Source: Dermacentor variabilis
Taxonomy: Eukaryota > Arthropoda > Arachnida > Ixodida > Ixodidae
Direction of reading: 5' to 3'
Length of the DNA: 64,000 nt
Assembly (NCBI RefSeq): GCF_050947875.1
Contig: NC_134568.1
Coordinates: 251,241,767-251,305,766, forward strand
Shown here: positions 20,986 through 31,997 of the stretch, piece after piece
How positions within the stretch are numbered: position 1 is the stretch's first letter
Layout: each line of letters begins with the position of its first letter
Program-made: the position numbers and the translations under genes
Notes under the pieces: generated by a model
What the model saw: only the letters and a program-made list of their open reading frames with translations
Told to the model about the DNA's origin: nothing
Database searches by the model: none

Positions 20986-22402
20986 GAGTGAATTTTTCTC
21001 GGTCAGTTTCGTTATGTTTTCGGGGAAACTGTTCGAGAGATGAATGACACGTGGAATTGCAAGCTAGTTGAATGCTTCAGTTTTATGTAGATGCGCGTGG
21101 AGCTAAGGGGATTGTGTAATCTGTGTGACATGTGCGATGAAGTTTGCTAGGCATAGGGAGCGTTTATTAGTGTGTTGGGTGTATTTATGAAATAATGACA
21201 AGAGGGCTACGTCGCGACGGTTACTCAGCAGCTGAACTGAAATATGAAGTTCTATTTGAGTTACGCTACAATGATAGACATAATTCTGGGAAATTAAGCA
21301 TGCAGCCCTATTTTGAATTGATTTCAGTATGTGAATTAAGTAATTTTGGTGGGGAGACCAGACCGGAGCGGCGAATTCAAGCCGTGTGAGAACGAATATT
21401 TGAAATGACAATTTACTGATAAGTTTATGTGCGTTTCGAAGCTTGCGGCGCAGGTAACCCAGTGATCGAGAAGCATTGACACAGACGGTGGTAATGTGAG
21501 AAGTCCAAGAGAGGTTTGTTGAAGGAGTTACGCCTAGATATTTAAATGATGAGACCCGAGATAATGGGACATTTTTGATCGAGTATGCATAGTCTGAGTT
21601 AGAGCGCTTGCGGCAGAAGAATATCACTTTACGTTTTGATGAGTTTAGACTCATTAGCCATGTGTCACACCAATTAGTAATTTGGTTAAGATCGTTTTGA
21701 AGGATCTGGTGGTCATCCTAGCTGATAATTGAACGATATAAAATAGAGTCGTCAGCGAATATGTGTATGCATGATGACGAGCTATTTGGTAGGTCATTAA
21801 TGTACATTAGAAAGAGTAAGGGACCAAGAACGCTTCCTTGTCGTACACCGTAAGAAACATGGAAAAGGATCGAATAGAACCTGTTGGCGAAAGTAAACTG
21901 CTGCCCGTTTGAAGGAAGATTTCGAAGCCAGGATAAAGTTAGTGAATCAAGCTTTAACGATGATAGTTTCAGAAACAGGCGACAATGGGCTATGCGGTCG
22001 AACGCTTCAAAAAATATGCACCAAGGCACAGCCAGTTTGAAGGTTTAAGTCCATGTTAGAATGTAAATCTGTCGTAAATTCTAGCAGTTGCGTTTCGCAC
22101 AACAAACCTCTCCTGAAATTATACTGATTATGAAAAAAGTTGTTCGTTTTTAGGGGATGGTAAGCATGAGATGCAATAATATGTTCCATCATTTTACAAC
22201 ATACGCACGTCAGCGATGTCGGTCAGTAGTTTTCAGGCAAGTTTTTGTTATCGTCTTTGAAGATGAATATGACTATAGCGGTTTTCCAATCTTGGGGAAT
22301 CTGACCTGTCATTAAACATTGACGGAAATGTTGTATAAATACCTGCTAGATATTGAGACTGTATTCTTCAGCATTTTAGAATTAATATTGTCAGTATACC
22401 TG
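20986..22402 (-). pseudogene. CR1 LINE, 3' half (reverse transcriptase to 3' UTR), minus
   Basis: On the minus strand, from 22402 downward, frames read DWKTAIVIFIFKDD, then PTSLTCVCCKMMEHII, AFDRIAHCRLFLKL, GVRQGSVLGPLLFLMYIND and FADDSILY, followed by the thumb and C-terminal region (FKYLGV, RRKLRNAH, RLEFAAPVWSPH). This is the canonical order for a CR1-clade reverse transcriptase; FADD holds the catalytic aspartates. Frame shifts near 22020 and 21690 and internal stops (for example ENY*PTSLT) show it is dead. The coding sequence breaks off at about 22402 in the middle of the reverse transcriptase, and the missing upstream part resumes at 28058 beyond the inserted I-like LINE. 3' UTR runs from about 21100 downward. 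Confidence 0.85.
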
Positions 22403-22474
22403 CTGCCTACCACGGCGGTAGGCAGCAAAGAACACCGGCACGAGCCATATGTCCGACAGCGCGTTCCTAGGCGC

Positions 22475-23986
22475 ATGACTGCCGCAGAATCGGCGCCGCA
22501 CTCGGAAGTGCCACAACAAGCGCCCAATGTCATCAAGCCGGCGACGCTAGTTTTCAACGCCGCCCTGCCTTCCAGCGCACCTTCAGTGATGGCTGAGATC
22601 AGCGACAGTGAAGCCAAGAAACCACGGGTTGACGACGACAAAACATCTACCTATGATCTAAGTGAAGATGAAGATATAGACTGCGATGAGACGCCGTTCT
22701 CCTTGGTAACGTATAAAAAGAAGCGGCCTGAGGGAATTCCAGTTGTTTTTCGACCATCACAGGAAGGACGCAACTTCTGGCAAGTGAATCCAAACCGCGC
22801 TGCGTCGGAAATTGTCTCTGCAGCAAAAGAAAAAGTGCAGTCTTTCCGCGTGAATAGAGATGGAAGTTTCTCTGTGAACGTTACTTCAGTCTCATCTGCA
22901 AGACATCTACTGTCGATGAGCGAAGTTGCTGGTTTGGAAGTCAAGCCATTCATTCCGGCGTCTTATACCAAGAATGTTGGCAAGATACGCCATGTGCCAA
23001 TTGAGTATACGGAAGAACAACTGGTTGACTTCCTGAAGGATTTTGGAGTGACATCTGCCCGTCGTCAGGCGCGCTACACTCGCCAAGAAGACGGAGCGGT
23101 AGAATCACGCCCTCTGAGAACCGTCATCCTTCATTTCAGAGAAGACAAACCAATGCCGCAACGAGTGCATTTAGGTTTCACGAGCCACCCCGTAGAAGAA
23201 TATCATGGCCTTGCTCTAAGATGCTACAACTGCCAGAGATTTGGACATCTATCGAACAACTGCCGCAGTCAGCGTTGCTGCAAGATATGCTCAGAAGACC
23301 ACAACCATTCAGAGTGCAAGTCTGTGTGTCAACCAAAGTGTGCCAACTGTGGCGGAAACCATACAGCTTCCTACTCCGGGTGCCCTCAGAGCAGAGCTGC
23401 CTCAAGGTTACGCAGACATGAGTTAACATATGGAAGGCTGCCTTCTCGTAATGCACCCCCACCCAACCTTGATGCTGTAAGATGTGCGCCTCCAACTCCT
23501 AACAAAGAAAAAGAGCAAGGGGTCCATATGAGCTATTCTGCAGCTCTAAAGCACTCAGGTCGACAACGTTCTGACAGCGAGCGGCATGATCCACCTTCAG
23601 AGAATGCTACTCACCTTGCCCCGGCTTCGAGTGAAATTCGCCGACCTTCTCAGCAACGCCCTCAGCCATTGACACAGCAACCCCATTTAACATCTGAGCG
23701 ACTACCTCAGCATTCGCCTCAACCACACCAGTCATCCCAGCGACCATCTCAGTCAATTCTTCAGCGACCTGCTTCGAGCGCGCCTGGAGCTTCAGCGTCG
23801 TTTGGTGATTACGCGTCTTTACCCGTAGCCCAGATGATCCTGCCCATGCTATTCACAGCTCTGCGTGCAATTCTAAGTGCCATTCCACAAGCAAACTACC
23901 TACCAGAGGTAAAAGCACTGCTCTCTATGGAATCGTTGGTGCTTCCACAACCACCAACAGCTCCACGGCAGGCTTACAATGAATAA
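22475..23986 (+). CDS. LINE ORF1 gag-like nucleic-acid-binding protein, intact
   Basis: An uninterrupted frame of about 504 codons. The frame is open from 22319, but the first 150 bases belong to the older CR1, so ATG 22475 (MTAAESAP) is the preferred start; ATG 22589 (MAEISDSE) is an alternative. After an acidic stretch and a middle domain of RRM-like character, three zinc knuckles follow near residue 250: CYNCQRFGHLSNNC, CKICSEDHNHSEC and CANCGGNHTASYSGC. A Pro/Gln/Ser-rich tail and a short hydrophobic C-terminal helix (MILPMLFTALRAIL) complete it. Such proteins bind the element RNA in the retrotransposition particle. ORF2 begins at the end of this frame. Confidence 0.85.
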   Translation: MTAAESAPHSEVPQQAPNVIKPATLVFNAALPSSAPSVMAEISDSEAKKPRVDDDKTSTYDLSEDEDIDCDETPFSLVTYKKKRPEGIPVVFRPSQEGRNFWQVNPNRAASEIVSAAKEKVQSFRVNRDGSFSVNVTSVSSARHLLSMSEVAGLEVKPFIPASYTKNVGKIRHVPIEYTEEQLVDFLKDFGVTSARRQARYTRQEDGAVESRPLRTVILHFREDKPMPQRVHLGFTSHPVEEYHGLALRCYNCQRFGHLSNNCRSQRCCKICSEDHNHSECKSVCQPKCANCGGNHTASYSGCPQSRAASRLRRHELTYGRLPSRNAPPPNLDAVRCAPPTPNKEKEQGVHMSYSAALKHSGRQRSDSERHDPPSENATHLAPASSEIRRPSQQRPQPLTQQPHLTSERLPQHSPQPHQSSQRPSQSILQRPASSAPGASASFGDYASLPVAQMILPMLFTALRAILSAIPQANYLPEVKALLSMESLVLPQPPTAPRQAYNE

Positions 23987-26900
23987 TCGTTACAACAATG
24001 TTTTCGTATTTCAGTGGAATGCTAATAGCCTTCGAAATAAGTCAGCTGATTTTCGCAAACTACTAGCTCAACATAACTTTCCTGTTTTATGTATACAGGA
24101 GGCAGGCGTAAGAGATGACTTTCTTCTTTCAAACTATGTTATATATAAATAATCGCGCATTGCTGGAAGTAGCAGAGCGATGTTATGCGTGAGAAAGGAC
24201 CTGCCGTCCTATTTAATACAGTCGAGCGGTTTAAATATACCGGAGCTCGTAGCATGCAAGATATCTTTTAGAAATACAAGCGTCACAGTGATCAGTATTT
24301 ATCTGTAATGTTCTAGCAAAATATCAGTAGACAGCTTGGTGAATGTGTTTGGTATCGCAAACTCACATGTGCTGGTTTGTGGGGACTTCATCGCACATAA
24401 CGTCATCTGGGGCAGTGAATATAACGATTCCCGTGGAAGCATCATAGAGTCTGCCGCAGAAAAAAAGTAATCTTATCGTGTTAAATGACAGCTCCCCAAC
24501 GTTCTTGCGGGGTTTCGTTACTCAAGCTGTATAGACGTCACGCTCTGCTCACAAGACCTTCTTGATGGCGTTGAATGGTCAACGGACATAGAAACGCACG
24601 GTAGTGATCATTTTCCGATCCTGGTAAAACATCGCCTCATACGGAGTGAGGGGACCCGGCGCTACTCAAAATATACTAATTGGCAAAGTTTTCGTCACCA
24701 CTTAAGTAACTCATTGGGCGAAAATCCGAGCTTTCAAAGTTTTGCAAATATCTTGTGTGAGTCTTACAAGATCTGCACAAAGCAAGTCATTGTTCCAAAT
24801 GAATTCGCTGCAGTCGACGGGGAATATGAATGTCTAAGAGCAATTAGAAGACGCGCAGAACGGGCTTACCGCCGCAGTGGAAAGCTGGATGACTACAAGA
24901 TGGCACAGAAAGTTCGGTCAACTTCGCGCAGACGCTTACAAAAATTAGGTACGAGAAGGTGGCGAGAATACTGCGCGTCGTTGTGTCCCTTTACTCCAGT
25001 TCCCAGAATATGGTCAGTTGTCCGATCTTTTAGTGGTCCAGTTACCCAGAGCCATCCCTTCCGAGCCCTTGCCGTAACTCGAAGCACTCTGGAAACATCT
25101 GTTGCTGACGAATTCTGTCAACTTATATCCAGACCAGGAATTCCGTTTACTTGCCTACAATTTATAAGTTCGATAACACTAGCAGAACAGAAAGTTCGTG
25201 CGTGCTTTATGTCACAACATCCTCAGCTTGACTGTGAGTTTAGTCTAAATGAATTGAAATGTGCTCTTTCGTCATGCCGTACAAAGACAACCGCAGGCCC
25301 AGATGGTGTCACGTATATGATGTTAAAGAACCTAGGTCCTGTAGGAAGAATGGCTCTTTTGGAGATATTTAATGACATCTGGATAAGAGAGACTCTGCCA
25401 GATTCATGGAAATTAGCGCGGGTAATTCCAGTACTAAAACCAGGAAAGACTCCTCTTTGTCTTGACTCCTACCGACCCGTCAGCCTCACGAGCTGTTTTT
25501 CCAAACTAATGGAGAAGATGATAGACCGTCGACTGCAGTGGTGGTGTGAACACACAAATATGTTTTCCAATTACATGACCGGTTTTCGACAAAATCGGTG
25601 TACAATGGATTCAGTACTAGACATTGCCACATGCGTCGAACATGAACGAAGTTGCGGAAATGTGACAGTAGCAGTATTTTTAGACATTCAAAGAGCATTC
25701 GACACTGTAAGTCACATACACATCCTTGCTGGTATGTTAGAGCTTGGCCTACACGGTCGAGCACTACGATGGGTATCAAATTTCTTGAAAGACAGAAAAA
25801 TATTTATGGAAACAATCGAAGGCGCGAGTAATTATCACAGCATCACACAGGGCGTTCCGCAGGGCAGTGTTCTAAGTCCGTTTTTATTCAACTGCGTCAT
25901 GGCAGCCTTGCCACTAAAACTCCTGTCTGGTCTACAGTATTCGCTGTACGCAGATGACATCTGCATATGGGCCTCTGGATCTCATGTACAAGACATTCAA
26001 ACAACGCTGCAAGAGGGTCTTGATAGTATCGACACCTTTTTAAAAGAAAGAGGCATGAGTCTTTCATACGCAAAGACAGCCGTACTTCCTTTTACTAGAC
26101 GATAGCTGAATAATTTCCAACTTACGCTTAATGGGCAGACTTTGATGTTTGTGAAAGAGCATAAATTTCTTGGAATTATTCTTGACCGCCAGCTAACATG
26201 GGCTTCACACATCCGCGCAATTGAAAAGCAGACCAATGCAGTAATAAACGTACTTCGGCGACTCGCAGGCACAACGTGGGGGGGATCAGTCTCTTCGCTA
26301 CTACAAGTTCATAACGCACTCATAAAACAAAAAATTGCTTACTCGGCACCTATTCTCCATGGTTTATCGCAAACTTCTGAGGAACGGCTTCAACGTTTAC
26401 TGGCAAGAGGGCTGCGAGTGTGTCTTGGGGTTCCGCAGGCTACCTCGAGTTCTTTAGTAATTGCTGAAGCTCGTCACCCACCATTTCCAGTCATACGAAC
26501 GGTTGAAACATGCCGACATATTTATCGCATCTTAACCCAACACGAGAATCATCCATTAAACCCCGCGCTTACCGAAAGAAACAAAAGCAAAATTCACGAT
26601 GTTGTTCGAGAACATAAAGCATTATTACCAAGATTTGAATTATGCAAAGTGAATGTTTGTTACCCTCCCTGGATGTTAACATGTCCTAAAATAGAATTAT
26701 CGGTTGACGGGATTATATCTAAGAGAGACATGTTCATAGTAGCCGCACAACAACTGGCACTCTTCCAAATTTACTCCTTACATCCCCAGTACATACACGT
26801 TTATACAGATGGTTCGTGTCATAAAAATTCCTCGACTTCAGCATTCGTCATTCCACGTTTAGCGCTAGAGCAAACATTTAAATTATCCCGAGAGACGTCT

Positions 26901-27673
26901 TCCACCGTGGCAGAACTGTTTGCAATCCTGTGTGCTTTGCGTTTCATAGCATCAAAAGAACATTCGCAAAAATGGGTTATCTTTAGCGATTCGCAAGCCG
27001 CTCTCACATTACTACAGAGCAATAAGAAAAATTCTTTGAACACTTTGCTATTGTATGAGACACTCAAAGAACTTACAAAAGCAAGCGCAATGAACCACGT
27101 AATTGCATTCCAGTGGATACCTGGGCACTGCAATATTCCTGGAAATACTGAGCGGACGCAGCTGCGAATCGGGCGCACAATAACGCGGAGACAACCAATC
27201 TTCCTCTATTGCGTAGTGAAGTCCTTCTGCTTCTGAGACAGATTTCTTGTCGCCTCAGCAAAACTACCTGGTTTGATCAGCAAACTAAAAACTCTGAGTT
27301 ATACTTTATAGACCCATGTATAAACTTAACAATGCCGGAAAATCTAAGAGACAACAGAAAATTTGAAACATTGGTACACCGCCTGCGTCTTGGTACTGCA
27401 TTTACTAAACACTTCTTGTACAGGATAAAACGTGTCTCTAGTCCACAGTGTTCTTGTGGCCATGCAGACGAAGATGTGCATCATCTTCTCCTCGAGTGCA
27501 CTAACTACAATCCACAAAGAAAGGTACTGCAAGCAAATTTGTTGATATTAGACAGAAGACCATTCACTCTAAAAAAAATGCTTGGCCCATGGCCAACTGC
27601 GGGCCTTCAAAAAAGAGCGCTTCTTGCTCTGAAAAAGTTTTTAGAGGAGACCAACATTTTGGGAAAATATTAG
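23980..27673 (+). pseudogene. LINE ORF2: endonuclease, reverse transcriptase, RNase H (decayed)
   Basis: The endonuclease (24000-24640) shows FQWNANSLRNK, LCIQEA, CGDFIAHNVIWGS and GSDHFPI but carries stops (TAA after VIYK near 24150; TAA near 24305) and frame shifts near 24470-24530. The reverse transcriptase is open for 463 codons (24714-26105) with AGPDGVTYMML, FLDIQRAFDTV, GVPQGSVLSPF and YADD at 25947-25958. A TAG at 26103-26105 interrupts it, and the same frame continues (FLGIILDRQLTW) into RNase H: VYTDGSC, TVAELFA, FSDSQAA and FQWIPGHCNIPGN. A one-base loss near 27147 shifts the frame (AEADAAANRA-like text becomes readable in the next frame). The last part (27209-27673) has the cysteine motif CSCGHADEDVHHLLLEC. 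Few lesions over 3.7 kb suggest a fairly recent copy. Confidence 0.88.
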
Positions 27674-28057
27674 GTATCAGATGATCCGAATGCGCTAAAT
27701 GAGTAACATAAACGTTGTTCGTGATTCATAATTGGTTTATGTGGCGATCGCAACTTTTATGCAATATGTATAATTCTGTTCTGTACTTGCAGTGCATTAC
27801 ATGTGTTGTGTGTTATGGCTGTTCTAAATATCTGACTTTATGTATGCGTACGTGAACTGAACTAATGCACAGAACTTTGCGACTCATGTACTGTTGGACT
27901 GTATATTTTTTGTTCATCCAGTGTTCTACCGAGTTCCATATTTCGTGTCGCTATTCTCCCTTTTTACGCGAATTTGTTTCCTTTGCCAAGTGACAAGGAG
28001 TAGCCGGTGCCACCATAAAGGCGCCAACCTCTCCTAATATTCACTTCAAAAAAAAAA

Positions 28058-28945
28058 TGCCAATAGGTTTCATGTACCGGTAATCTAGGTTTACTACAGC
28101 GGGAAAATTAGTGGGGCTTTCTTTGGTGAATACGAATGAAAATAATTTATTGAAAGCTTTTGCGCACTCACTATTAGGAATAGGGGTATGTTTTCATTGT
28201 GTAACGGAATGTCATTAGTGTGGCGTTCAGGAGATAAAATTTGCCATAATTTTCTAGGATTAGATTTGGATAGTGAAGGAAGTTCTTGGGAAAAGTATCT
28301 ATTCTTGGCTAAACTGAGAGCGAAGCAGTATGCACTTAAACAGTTAAGATACCTTTCCCAAGCTGATGTGGTGCCGGTTCGTATTGCGGTTCTGTACGAA
28401 CGTTTCTTTTTGTTTATTTAGGTGTAGGGACTTAGTGAACCACCGTTTGTTTTAATCGTCAGTTATTTTGGTTAGAGGAATGTGTTGGTCAACTAAAACG
28501 CATAATTTATCTCTGAACGTGACCCCGTTATCATGACTAGGCCTGGTGTGGAAGGAGGGTAGAAATTGATGTTTAAAGAATGATTCTACCTCTTTGTTCA
28601 TTACTTCATAATTGCCCTTGTAGTCACGAACTGTCTTTCTTGAGACATCTGTAAATTCTAATGGGATACTGATGGACACATGAAGTAACCAGTAGTCACT
28701 GAAACCATCTGAGAATGTTACTTGTTCCATAGTCTCCGGGGCGTTCGTTGGTATAAGATCTAACACGTTAGAGCCACAGGTAGGTTGGTTAATGATCTGG
28801 AACAGATTATAGTCTAATGTTAGGCAAATGCATTCTGATGAAAAACTGCAGGATCACGACAGAGTGTGGCCAATGAATGAGTCACCGATAAGGTATGTGA
28901 ATTCGGTTCGACAGAGATTGGTGGATTTAGCGGTGCTGCAGTGCA
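28058..28945 (-). pseudogene. CR1 LINE, 5' part (endonuclease end and RT start), minus
   Basis: On the minus strand from about 28860 downward the text reads YNLFQIINQPTCGSNVLDLI then PTNAPETME...FSDGFSDYWLLHVSIS, the C-terminal endonuclease motif of CR1 elements (the SDH position is SDY). Next comes a linker with GDNGVTFRDKLCVLVDQHIP-like text and the pre-RT segment AFNKLFSFVFTKESP, ending at YMKPIG next to 28058. The following residues continue at 22402 on the other side of the inserted LINE. The upstream end is lost at the TA tract starting at 28947. Scattered frame changes and stops are present. Confidence 0.8.
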
Positions 28946-28946
28946 C

Positions 28947-28989
<43 letters not shown>
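28947..28989. repeat. (TA)n microsatellite
   Basis: About 42 bases of pure TA abutting the CR1 5' remnant. Confidence 0.97.
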
Positions 28990-29522
<533 letters not shown>

Positions 29523-29554
29523 AGAATAAGGGAAAGTGAGCGACCCGATATTTA

Positions 29555-30142
29555 TTAGTCAAATTATACGGAGTCAACAATCAGTGACACTTATGACAAC
29601 ATAGGGCAATTATCTGTAGATCTGAATTGAATTAAAGAAATGATCAATAAATGTAAATGAAAGTGAAGGTAAAAACAACTGGTCGCAGGTGGGATACGAA
29701 CCCACGTCTTCGCATTCCGCCTTCGCTAGTCTTACCAATTGAGCTAACGCGACGCCGTTTCGTCATACACTTTCTGGGGTATTTATGGTTTATCTGCGAG
29801 GATTAATCTTGGGAGTGTTAGCCAGCGCTAGCGCTCGCGACGGTCTCGAATCCGGCCACTTTGATGCCTTCAGGTAGCATGCGTGGGTTTAGTGATCAGT
29901 TGCCTTCGCCCAAACAGTTCTTGTGCACGTCACTTCGGCAGAAGGGATGTTCCACATCCGCCGCCAGGGCCGTGAGTGGTGGCGCTGGCTAACACTCCCA
30001 CGGTTAGTTTAGTAGATAAAACGCAAATGCCCCAGAAAGTGGATGGGAAAACGGCGTCGTCGTAGCTCAATTGGTAACAGCACTGCATGTGCAATGCGAA
30101 GACGTGGGTTCGTATCCCACCTGCGGGCAGTTGTTTCTTCAT
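29555..30142. mobile_element. Head-to-head pair of tRNA-derived SINEs (foldback)
   Basis: Left arm, minus strand: tRNA-like head complement at about 29690-29760 (GGGATACGAACCCACG is the B box; GAGCTAACGCGACGC the A-box side), then the tail to about 29555. Right arm, plus strand: TAGCTCAATTGGTAACAGC (A box, about 30064) and GGGTTCGTATCCCACC (B box, about 30106). Between the heads the inversion continues: GGGAGTGTTAGCCAGCGC at about 29813 pairs with GCGCTGGCTAACACTCCC at about 29983. The heads cannot fold as true tRNAs because the acceptor arms do not pair. The right tail is interrupted at 30142 by an RTE LINE. Confidence 0.75.
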
Positions 30143-31800
30143 CGTCAGCCTATTTTTATGTCCACTGCAGGACGAAGGCCTCACCCTGCGAACTCCATTC
30201 AGTCCTGTCCTGCGCCAACTGATTCCAACTAGCGCCTGCGAATTACCTAATTTCATTTCGGCAACCGAGGGACCTCAATAAAGTTATTCATCCATCCATC
30301 CATCACCCCACCTAGTCTTCTGCCGTCCTCCACCGCACTTCCGTTCTCTTGGCACCCATTCTGCAGCTCTAAGGGTCTACCGGTTAGCCATCCTGCGCAT
30401 TACATGTCCTGCTAAGCTCCATTTTTTTTTCTCTTAATGTGAATTGGAATATGGGCTATACCCGTTTGCTCTCTGATCCACACAGCTCTCTTCCTGTCTC
30501 TTAACGTTACGCCTAACATTTTTCATTCCATCGCTCTTTGCGCGGTCCTTAACTTGTTCTCGAGCTTCTCGGTGAACCTCAAGTTTTTGCCCCATATAAT
30601 AGTACCGGTAGAATGCACTGATTGTACACCTTTCTTTTAATTGATAATGGTAAGCTCCCAGTCAGGATCTGACAATGCCTGCCGTACGCATTCCAATCCA
30701 TTTTTATTCTTCTGGAAATTTCATTCTCATAATCAGGGTCCCCTGTGAGTAATTGACCTAGGTAAGCCCACTCCTTTACAGACTCTAGAGGCTGACTGGT
30801 GATCCTGAACTCTTGTTTCCTTGCCTGGCTATTGAACATTATGTTTGTCTTCTGCATGTTAATTTTAAACGTCACTCTTACACTTTCTCTGTTAAGCTGT
30901 TCAATTATTTGTTGTAATTCGTCCCATGATGCTGAACAGGACAATGTCACCTGCAAATCGAAGTTTACTGAGATATTTGCCCTTTATCCTTACTCCAAAA
31001 CCTTCCCAGTTTAATGGCTTGAATATTTCTTCCAAGCATGCACTGAATACCATTGGAGAAATTGTGTATCCTTGTCTGACCCGTTTCTTTATAGGTATCT
31101 TCCTATTTTTCTTGAGGAGAACCAAGGTAGCTGAGGAATTTTTGTAGATATTTTCCAAGATATTCACGTATGCCTCCTGTACTCCTTGCTTACGTAATGC
31201 CTCTATGACTGCTGGTATCTCTACTGACTCAAATGCCTTCTCATAATCTATGAAAGCCGTACAGAGAGGTTGATTGTACTCTGCATATTTTTCGATTACC
31301 TGATTAATGACATTGATGTGGTCCATTGTAGAGTATCCCTTCCTGAAGCCAGCCTGTTCTCCTGGTTGACTGAAGTAAAGTGTTGCCCTTATTCTATTGG
31401 AAATTACCTTGGTGAATATTTTATACAATACTGAAAGCAAGCTAATGGGCGTATAATTTTTCAGTTCTTTAGCGGCTCACTTTTTGTGGATTAGTATAAT
31501 GTCTTCATTTTTCCATTTCTCTGCTACACTTGAAGTCGTGAGGCATTGCGTATAAAGGGCCGCAAGCTTTTCAAGCAGGATATCTCCTTCTTCTCTGATT
31601 AAATCGACTCTTATTCCATCTTCTCCTGCCGCTTTTCCCCGGGTGATGTCTTGCAAGGCCCTTCTAACTTCAGCGCGTGTTATAGAAGGAGGCTGTGTAG
31701 CCTGGTATCCTGTCCAATACTACTTCGAATGAAGGTAGCGTGGCCGCTCTGGGTACTGTACAGGTCAATATAGGATTCTTCCGCTGCTTTTACCATGTAA
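30143..31800 (-). pseudogene. RTE-clade LINE, minus strand, 5'-truncated
   Basis: On the minus strand, from about 31780 downward: a pre-RT region, then (31440-30901) LSVLYKIFTKVISNRI, EQAGFRKGYSTMDHI, FIDYEKAFESVE, VRQGYTISPMVFSACLEEIF and FAGDIVLFS. Here the catalytic FADD is altered to FAGD. After a frame shift near 30945 the thumb region follows (KTNIMFNSQ, WAYLGQLLTG, QCILPVLLYGAKT), then a C-terminus with WSLAGHVMRRM and EAFVLQW just before a TGACGATGA tail at 30143-30155. This order is diagnostic of RTE/BovB-like LINEs. A fragment of about 50 bases ending AATAAAGTTATTCATCCATCC (plus strand, about 30252-30304) interrupts the C-terminal coding part. Near-identical TTGTTT(C)TTCAT strings flank the LINE. 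Confidence 0.88.
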
Positions 31801-31918
31801 TTGTTTTTCATTCACTTTCTTTCCATTTATTTATCATTTCTTTAATTCAGTTAAGAACTACAGATAATTTCCCTATGACTTTGGCGCTATTGTTTGTTTA
31901 CTTTTTTATGATATGAAC

Positions 31919-31919
<1 letters not shown>
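31801..31919 (+). mobile_element. Distal tail of the SINE split by the RTE LINE
   Basis: TTGTTTTTCATTCACTTTC, TTTATCATTTCTTTAATTCA and ACTACAGATAATTTCCCTAT match the inverted tail of the left SINE arm (29570-29690), so this is the missing end of the right arm that stops at 30142. Confidence 0.7.

Positions 31920-31997
<78 letters not shown>
31920..31997. repeat. (TA)n microsatellite
   Basis: About 78 bases of TA with one TG interruption, at the end of the SINE tail. Confidence 0.97.

Larger units (their letters stand above)
22403..28057 (+). mobile_element. Near full-length I-like LINE nested in CR1
   Basis: A 5.65-kb plus-strand non-LTR retrotransposon. It has a short leader with a hairpin (CTGCCTACC and GGTAGGCAG at 22403-22425), ORF1 (22475-23986), an overlapping start of ORF2, ORF2 with endonuclease, reverse transcriptase, RNase H and a cysteine motif (to 27673), a 3' UTR of about 380 bases, and an A-run at 28048-28057. 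Domain order matches the I superfamily of LINEs. Both flanks are halves of one CR1 reverse transcriptase, which fixes the boundaries to within tens of bases. I could not find a clean target duplication, and roughly 60-75 bases of CR1 appear to be missing at the site. Confidence 0.85.

Noticed and set aside
30056..30124. True tRNA gene
   Set aside because: A and B boxes are present but the acceptor arm does not pair and a SINE tail follows. It is a tRNA-derived SINE head, as are 29690-29760 and 48080-48150.
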